DNA of 31,624 bases from a virus. The position numbers and the translations under genes were made by a program. Numbering within the stretch: the first letter of the stretch is position 1; every line of letters begins with the position of its first letter. The notes below the pieces were generated by a model. It had not been told where the DNA came from, did not search any database, and saw nothing but the letters and a program-made list of their open reading frames with translations. Shown one piece after another: positions 26,366 through 31,624 of this stretch. The DNA is taken from IMG/VR virus record IMGVR_UViG_3300007165_000007, positions 1 to 31,624 of that record; one strand, given 5' to 3'.

Positions 26366-27093
26366 CCATTAAGAATATAAAATACATTGCCACGTCAGCC
26401 CTGTACCGCTTGGGGAAGAACCCGGTTGGTCGAGAGCTGACTTGGATGACCCAGGTAGCTATTGACTACTTGAGCGAGAAGGCGCCACTAGACGGTAACG
26501 TAAGCCTAAAGACCATACGTGCCAAGATTGATACAGGGGCGCGGGTGTTTACCATGCCATCAGATTGCATGAGAATATCTAAGATTGGACTTCAGTCTGG
26601 CCGACGTGTTTGGACTCTGACTCCAGACAATTCTCTTTCATACCCTGAGGAGTTTTTTAGTTGCTCTGACGATGAGACGGATTCCGTTATAGTTGACGGT
26701 TACTTTCCATCCGGGTACTTTGGTTATTTCTACAACTACCCAAACTACGGAATCGGTGGTGGACGTAATGAAAACTACTACCGAATTGACGGAAACAATA
26801 TTATTTTTGACCACAATATCCCAGATGGTCAGTTGGTAATTGAGTATTTCTCAAACGGGGCTGAAGTAAATGAGAATACCATGATTGATGTTGCCTATGC
26901 TGAGCCATTTCGTTTGTACTTGATGAGCGAGTATTGCCTGCACAAAGGCAATGGAGAGGATAAGGCCAAGTACAAGGAATTACAGATACAATACGAGGCA
27001 GCCCAATGGAGTGCGAACCTTTTGGTTAAGGCTCCTAGACTCAGTGAAATGATTGACGCACTTGCACAAAGTTCAGAATTTAACCTAGGATAA
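26362..27093 (+). CDS. Putative tail ring or adaptor protein
   Basis: A 243-residue protein. It starts with a helix (ALYRLGKNPVGRELTWMTQVA, IDYLSEKAPLDGN), then strands (ARVFTMPSDCMRISKIGLQS), an aromatic, Gly-rich segment (GYFPSGYFGYFYNYPNYGIG) and a helical end (AEPFRLYLMSEYCLHKGNGE, KYKELQIQYEAAQWSANLL). The final helical region resembles phage head-to-tail adaptor proteins (P22 gp4/T7 gp11-like in plan, not in clear sequence). The stop overlaps the next start by 1 base (TAATG). Confidence 0.65.
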   Translation: MTIKNIKYIATSALYRLGKNPVGRELTWMTQVAIDYLSEKAPLDGNVSLKTIRAKIDTGARVFTMPSDCMRISKIGLQSGRRVWTLTPDNSLSYPEEFFSCSDDETDSVIVDGYFPSGYFGYFYNYPNYGIGGGRNENYYRIDGNNIIFDHNIPDGQLVIEYFSNGAEVNENTMIDVAYAEPFRLYLMSEYCLHKGNGEDKAKYKELQIQYEAAQWSANLLVKAPRLSEMIDALAQSSEFNLG

Positions 27094-30000
27094 TGGAGTT
27101 TAACGAGATTATAACTTTTGAAGGCGGAATGAATTCCGACGATACTCCTCAGGTTATGCCTAAGGGGGACTATCGTGAGTTTTCTTATTGCAGGCTTGGA
27201 TTCAATTCCGGCAACGCATACGCTGTGGAAACCTCTAGCGGCACTTTGTTGATTCCAAATCCTGAGATTGAGTTGCAGGATCAAATCATCGGAGCCACTC
27301 AGTGGTTGAAGCAAAACTCAATTGTTTACTTCGTTTTTAAGGCTGACTTAAATCACCAGATTTGGGTTTACAATATTGACGAACAGACGCATACGCCTGT
27401 TGTTACAGACCCTGTTTTGAACTTCAGCCGGGAGTGGCCAATCTTCCATGCTAACGTGATTGATGACATTCTCAAGTGGACTGACGGTCGTTGGGATGCT
27501 CAGATGTACGATGCGGACGGCAACAGACTTTTCAATCCTCCGTACCAAATCAACTTGCAGAAGGCGCTTGACGGGGATTACACTGTAGTTAGTCTACAAA
27601 CTATTGATGCAATTAAGTGGCCATTATCTCCGCCTTTCGTTAGTTATTTTACAGACACAACAAGGAATGATAATAAGTTGCGTAATAAACTCTTTAAGTT
27701 TATCATACAACCCATTTATGAGAACGGAGAGGTTGGTGTTTGGTCAATGTACTCTAATTTAGAGCTTCCCGAACTTTCCGAACTTGTTTCCGGAACCAAC
27801 TGGGTGTTCCCCAACAATAGCAATGGTATCCGTATTCAGTTTGAAACAGGTCCAGAAACAATACGTAAATTCAATATTGCTGTACAGCAGTTTGACAAAG
27901 ATAACTTTGGAGTAGTTCCTCCGTTTTCTATTTTCTTGCAGTTAGACAAGGACCAGGACGGTATTCTTGACAATACAATTCATTCGGTAGATTATTACGG
28001 GGGTGTATCCACCGTTCCTGCTATTGATGTTTTCAAAAACTATGATCGTCTTCCGATAGTTGCTGACTGCCAAGAATATTTGCCTACCAACCAATTGGTG
28101 TATACAAACTTCAGAGAAGGGTACGACAAACCAACAGATGAACCTTTCATTTTAGATGTTCAAGTTGATTATGAATTGAATGAAATCAACTGGAACCCCA
28201 TAACCGCAGTTAACTTGTTTGGTGTACATTTCGATACTTTTTCAATTTTTCGATTTACTAATTACCTGTTCCCTCTAAATCCTGATGGTATTACATTTAA
28301 TGCTTATCAGGTATTCCCGTTTTCCGTTGGAATGGTGTTTAGTTTTACAGACCTTAATGGATCCGTTATTTCATATGTAACATCGGAACAAGACATACAA
28401 AACGCGTTATTAGAACCCACTATAATAGATAGAAATTTATATATGTGGCAATTGTTGGGAGATGCTTTTACTGATCAAATAGGCATTCCTAACGCAACGG
28501 CTAGTTCAGATGGAAACCCATTGGTTGGTCAACTTTTTTATAACAGCAGCTATGTTGGTGTTGCTACTCCAATAAAATACATATCGGCTACAACCTCGAC
28601 ATTTGCAAAACAATCTTTAAAGGTTGGAGCGACTCATGAATTTGGTATTGTATATGGTGACAGAGCCTACAGGGATGGTACGGTATACACGATAGATTCA
28701 ATGAATCTTTTCGTGCCTTGGTTTTATGATATAGATAGATCTGTTCTTAGTAATCAAGAAAATCCATTCACTGTAAATTCACGATTTACAATAAACCACA
28801 TACCTCCCATTTGGGCTACTAAGTATTGGATTGTTGCTAAACCAGCAACTGAGATTTTGAGTTTTAGTCAGTACACAACAAACGCCAATCCTGTACAAGC
28901 CGATGACGGTTATTACATTAGTTCTATCTCTGTAGATGAGGTTAATAACAATAGATATAAAATTCAATTAGACCGATATTACTTAGACCAGAACCTTGGG
29001 GCAAACATAAGTCATGAAATAAAAGTTGGTGATAAGGTTAGGTTTATTAGAACAAGACCAGGTGGTAATACTGCGTCATCCATTCCTTATTTGCCGTATT
29101 TGGAATTAGATATTGTGGACTATAACCCAGTTGACGGAACAAGTGGAAGACAGGTCATTTACACAAACCTGTTTGACACAAGTTTACTTGAAAGCGAGTT
29201 AGATGGCTTTTTATTTGGACCGCTGCTAGAAATATACACTCCTAGACCATCTGTTGATGATACAGGCAACGTGTTTGTTTCAACCTGGAAAGATGTTACC
29301 GAAGCAATTGATATTTTAAATCCCCATACGCTAGATAGATCACATGGATCTCCAACAGCGTATCGTGTTCAGGTTGGTCAAGCCGCGTCTTATTACTTCT
29401 ATTTACCGGGAGATCAAACTGCACTCTTGAATACCGTATGGGCAAACACTGTAGTTTATAGCACGACTGGAGAAATTCTCACAAATACAATTGTAAACGA
29501 CGTAAGGTATAATCCATCCTCCAATATCACAGTAATTACTCTTGATGGCATAACTCCTGGGGCTACAACTATTTATGTAGAATTGAATTATACAACTCAA
29601 GTCGTAAACAATTTAGTTAGCAATGTATCGGCTGAGTTTCCACTTAATTATGGAGACGTTTATGTTAGGCAGCGTAATTATCAGACGGGTACTGTAGGTT
29701 TAGGTGCTGTTAATTATTACTTCATAGAAGACCCTAACTACTCCGATTATTGGCCAAGCAATGTATATAATGATGGCCGAATAAGGATTGAGGATCAAAA
29801 CGCTAAAATGACTCACCGACAGGCAACGGCTATCCATTCCGATTCATTTATTGCTGGAACTCAGATAAATGGACTTTCTTCTTTCTCGTTGTTGAATGAC
29901 AACATTGAAGATATGAACCCAATATTTGGTCCTGTCATTAGAACCTATATGTCGGGTCGAGAGGGTAAGACTCTCAAGTGTCTTCAACCAAGAAAGGAGA

Positions 30001-31400
30001 ACTCGATTTACATTCAGTTTTACCCCAACGAAGTGGGATCAGACTCAACGGTGCGTGTATCAAGCAGGACATTTGCGTCTTGGTTTGACTACAAAACATT
30101 GTTTGGTTGTTCAGACGCGGGAGCAAACGCGATACTACCTGACGGAACAACCATGTATTTTGACAACAAGGCGGGTGTGTTTATTTATTCAGGAGCAAAC
30201 GGACAGACCGTTGTAAGTGAGATAGACTCAGACACAGGTAAGGATTACAAGTTCAGAACAAAGACCAAGCAACTTGCTGCGTCTTATAATTCAACAAACA
30301 CACCTGTAGTTCGAACCTACGTGAACGAGACGGTTGGAGAGGTTGGTTTTGCATTTAGACTTGGTAATCAGTATACCGGAACCATGATTGGCGCTTTCAA
30401 CCCACCATCACTTAATACCGAGGTTTGGTTGATTGATGGAGTGAATGCTGAGTATCTATACGGTCTTCAAATAGTTGTGGTTCATGAAAACGGGGCTGTT
30501 TACACAGGGGTTGTCACTACTGCTGTTTACAGTGAAGATACTAACGACACAGGTATTCAGATAAATGGCCAAGGACCATTTGCTTCTGAGTACCTAATAC
30601 CCGCATACTATTACACGACTAGCGGGTTCACTTACGACCACGTTGTGTTTGACTACGTGAATATGCGATGGAGGTCAACATATGACTATAACTTCCAGCA
30701 ATTCTGTAATTTAGGTCAGACACTTGTTGGATGGGGCATGAATAATCAAATGTATCTGCACAACGAAAACGGCAGCTGGGATTTTCATGGGGAAGGTTTT
30801 ATTCAAAAGATATCATTTGTATCAAATGAAAATCCACTAGCTCTCAAGAGGTATCAGGACATAACTTTGATTTCTGACGATACATTTTCAGTTGAGGCTT
30901 ACTCAGAACCCAACAGAAGTTATCCACTTGGTATGAAAACAACGATGCCAACAAACATCGTCAGCATATACGAGGGATATGGGAAGACGTACTACAGAAA
31001 GAATCTGTACGACCCTAGATTCTTTGGGACGGGAACCTCTACTGTAAGTAACTACGATCCGCCAAACGGTTTCCCTATAAACGGTTGGTTGGTTCCCGGT
31101 GACCAACAGGGCTTGGCTGCACAGAATATAACTATTATACAGAACGATGGCAATATATTTTCAGGAGACGTTGTATCTGCTACTTACAGTATACCAGACG
31201 ACAACACGTTAATTGTGATTGCCGATCAAGGTCCTAGCAGTTTTGGCGTGAACGGATATTGGTACAACAGCGACAGGGCGATGTTGAATGGGGAAGATGT
31301 AAGGGCAAACGCATTGACGCACAACCTTTACTTTGATCCATCACTTGCAGATCAGTCGTCTGTTCTTTTCTCAGTTGGAATTAAGGGTGTTTTATCTTAA
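27093..31400 (+). CDS. Large tail hub/stabilisation-type protein
   Basis: A 1435-residue, beta-rich, aromatic protein, the largest in the window. It begins MEFNEIITFEGGMNSDDTPQ, followed by VMPKGDYREFSYCRLGF and a propeller-like pattern of W and Y residues (QIWVYNIDEQTH, FKFIIQPIYENGEVGVWSMY). The starting phrase is reminiscent of the large muzzle or tail-stabilisation proteins of crAss-like phages. A module N-G-x-(V/I)-(Y/F)-(T/S)-G-x-V occurs at about 1125-1175 and 1340-1395, with a weaker copy near 790-830. No lysozyme or peptidase motif. It likely forms the distal tail tube or nozzle. Confidence 0.7.
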   Translation: MEFNEIITFEGGMNSDDTPQVMPKGDYREFSYCRLGFNSGNAYAVETSSGTLLIPNPEIELQDQIIGATQWLKQNSIVYFVFKADLNHQIWVYNIDEQTHTPVVTDPVLNFSREWPIFHANVIDDILKWTDGRWDAQMYDADGNRLFNPPYQINLQKALDGDYTVVSLQTIDAIKWPLSPPFVSYFTDTTRNDNKLRNKLFKFIIQPIYENGEVGVWSMYSNLELPELSELVSGTNWVFPNNSNGIRIQFETGPETIRKFNIAVQQFDKDNFGVVPPFSIFLQLDKDQDGILDNTIHSVDYYGGVSTVPAIDVFKNYDRLPIVADCQEYLPTNQLVYTNFREGYDKPTDEPFILDVQVDYELNEINWNPITAVNLFGVHFDTFSIFRFTNYLFPLNPDGITFNAYQVFPFSVGMVFSFTDLNGSVISYVTSEQDIQNALLEPTIIDRNLYMWQLLGDAFTDQIGIPNATASSDGNPLVGQLFYNSSYVGVATPIKYISATTSTFAKQSLKVGATHEFGIVYGDRAYRDGTVYTIDSMNLFVPWFYDIDRSVLSNQENPFTVNSRFTINHIPPIWATKYWIVAKPATEILSFSQYTTNANPVQADDGYYISSISVDEVNNNRYKIQLDRYYLDQNLGANISHEIKVGDKVRFIRTRPGGNTASSIPYLPYLELDIVDYNPVDGTSGRQVIYTNLFDTSLLESELDGFLFGPLLEIYTPRPSVDDTGNVFVSTWKDVTEAIDILNPHTLDRSHGSPTAYRVQVGQAASYYFYLPGDQTALLNTVWANTVVYSTTGEILTNTIVNDVRYNPSSNITVITLDGITPGATTIYVELNYTTQVVNNLVSNVSAEFPLNYGDVYVRQRNYQTGTVGLGAVNYYFIEDPNYSDYWPSNVYNDGRIRIEDQNAKMTHRQATAIHSDSFIAGTQINGLSSFSLLNDNIEDMNPIFGPVIRTYMSGREGKTLKCLQPRKENSIYIQFYPNEVGSDSTVRVSSRTFASWFDYKTLFGCSDAGANAILPDGTTMYFDNKAGVFIYSGANGQTVVSEIDSDTGKDYKFRTKTKQLAASYNSTNTPVVRTYVNETVGEVGFAFRLGNQYTGTMIGAFNPPSLNTEVWLIDGVNAEYLYGLQIVVVHENGAVYTGVVTTAVYSEDTNDTGIQINGQGPFASEYLIPAYYYTTSGFTYDHVVFDYVNMRWRSTYDYNFQQFCNLGQTLVGWGMNNQMYLHNENGSWDFHGEGFIQKISFVSNENPLALKRYQDITLISDDTFSVEAYSEPNRSYPLGMKTTMPTNIVSIYEGYGKTYYRKNLYDPRFFGTGTSTVSNYDPPNGFPINGWLVPGDQQGLAAQNITIIQNDGNIFSGDVVSATYSIPDDNTLIVIADQGPSSFGVNGYWYNSDRAMLNGEDVRANALTHNLYFDPSLADQSSVLFSVGIKGVLS

Positions 31401-31405
31401 ATTTG
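31375..31405 (+). promoter_or_regulatory. Promoter of the last (partial) gene
   Basis: TTG at 31375-31377, 20 bases, TAAATTTG at 31398-31405, with the ATG at 31412 six bases on. The promoter is embedded in the end of the long tail gene and again predicts an almost leaderless mRNA. Confidence 0.7.
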
Positions 31406-31411
31406 CGAACT

Positions 31412-31624
31412 ATGGACCCAATTACATTAGGATTAATAGCTGCCGGAGGATCGGCACTCTTTCAGGGAATCAAGGGGGTGCAGCAAACTCAACAGGCTAA
31501 AGAGATGCAAAAGAATCTTGGCCCAAGGGTTAATTATCAAATACCCGAAGAAGCTAAGAAGGCGCTTGCCCTTTACCAGAACATGGCCGTGTCTCGTACA
31601 ATGCCGGGTCAACAGCTCATGCAG
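31412..31624 (+). CDS. Putative internal virion protein (5' part only)
   Basis: The first 71 codons of a gene that leaves the window. It starts MDPITLGLIAAGGSALFQG: an Ala/Gly-rich hydrophobic segment at 4-20, then Gln and Lys-rich helices (VQQTQQAKEMQKNLG, EEAKKALALYQNMAVSRTMP). A short Gly/Ala-rich N-terminal segment followed by helical repeats is typical of ejection or internal core proteins encoded behind the tail genes of short-tailed phages. Identification is tentative because the gene is incomplete. Confidence 0.65.
   Translation, partial: MDPITLGLIAAGGSALFQGIKGVQQTQQAKEMQKNLGPRVNYQIPEEAKKALALYQNMAVSRTMPGQQLMQ

Overview
The window is part of a double-stranded DNA bacteriophage genome whose host is very probably a member of the Bacteroidetes (Bacteroidota). 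Two things support this. First, it carries a complete phage programme: large terminase, portal, scaffold-like protein, major capsid protein, tail proteins, primase-helicase, single-stranded DNA-binding protein and replication initiator. Second, seven promoters match the Bacteroidetes primary-sigma pattern (TTG or TTTG, 19-20 bases, TAnnTTTG), each placed just upstream of a gene start, while Shine-Dalgarno sites are mostly absent. No sheath, tape-measure or tail-tube gene is visible, and the capsid gene is followed by a series of mid-sized proteins and one 1435-residue protein. This suggests a short-tailed virus, perhaps distantly related to crAss-like phages; that placement is an inference.

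Layout. (1) 1-606 is non-coding, relatively GC-rich and full of repeats: a triple 8-bp repeat, an array of four ACAAC/GTTGT hairpins and two helically phased TGTTCCAC copies. It could be an origin, packaging or partition site. (2) 607-2518 is a rightward operon of tiny lysine-rich proteins interleaved with two paralogous zinc-finger HNH-like endonuclease genes, ending in a terminator. (3) 2499-4722 is a leftward operon of very small and heavily overlapping genes (three single-membrane-span peptides, a MazG-like protein, a small beta-barrel-like protein) with a tRNA cluster: one credible tRNA-Phe and three tRNA-like genes whose anticodon arms do not fold. (4) 4728-6523 is a leftward operon with a calcineurin-like phosphoesterase, an HExxH mini-metallopeptidase and two small proteins. 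(5) 6522-7836 holds small genes on both strands. (6) 7757-11999 is the leftward replication module: DnaA-domain-IV-like protein, SSB, primase-helicase, replication initiator, and a three-hairpin leader RNA in front of the initiator. (7) 12008-31624 is the rightward morphogenesis module: two GroES-like proteins (one a tandem double), small proteins, TerL, portal, scaffold, capsid, capsid terminator, tail and adaptor proteins, and the start of a further virion gene.

How the genes work together. Back-to-back promoters at 11970-12037 divide leftward replication from rightward morphogenesis. The initiator (10932-11627) would load the primase-helicase, with SSB and the DnaA-like DNA-binding protein transcribed separately just downstream. 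In the late half, the GroES-like proteins could assist capsid folding with host GroEL, while TerL and portal package DNA into shells built by scaffold and capsid protein. The most notable non-protein features are the initiator leader with complementary hairpin loops, the hairpin array at the left end, and several promoters so close to ATG that the mRNAs should be leaderless.
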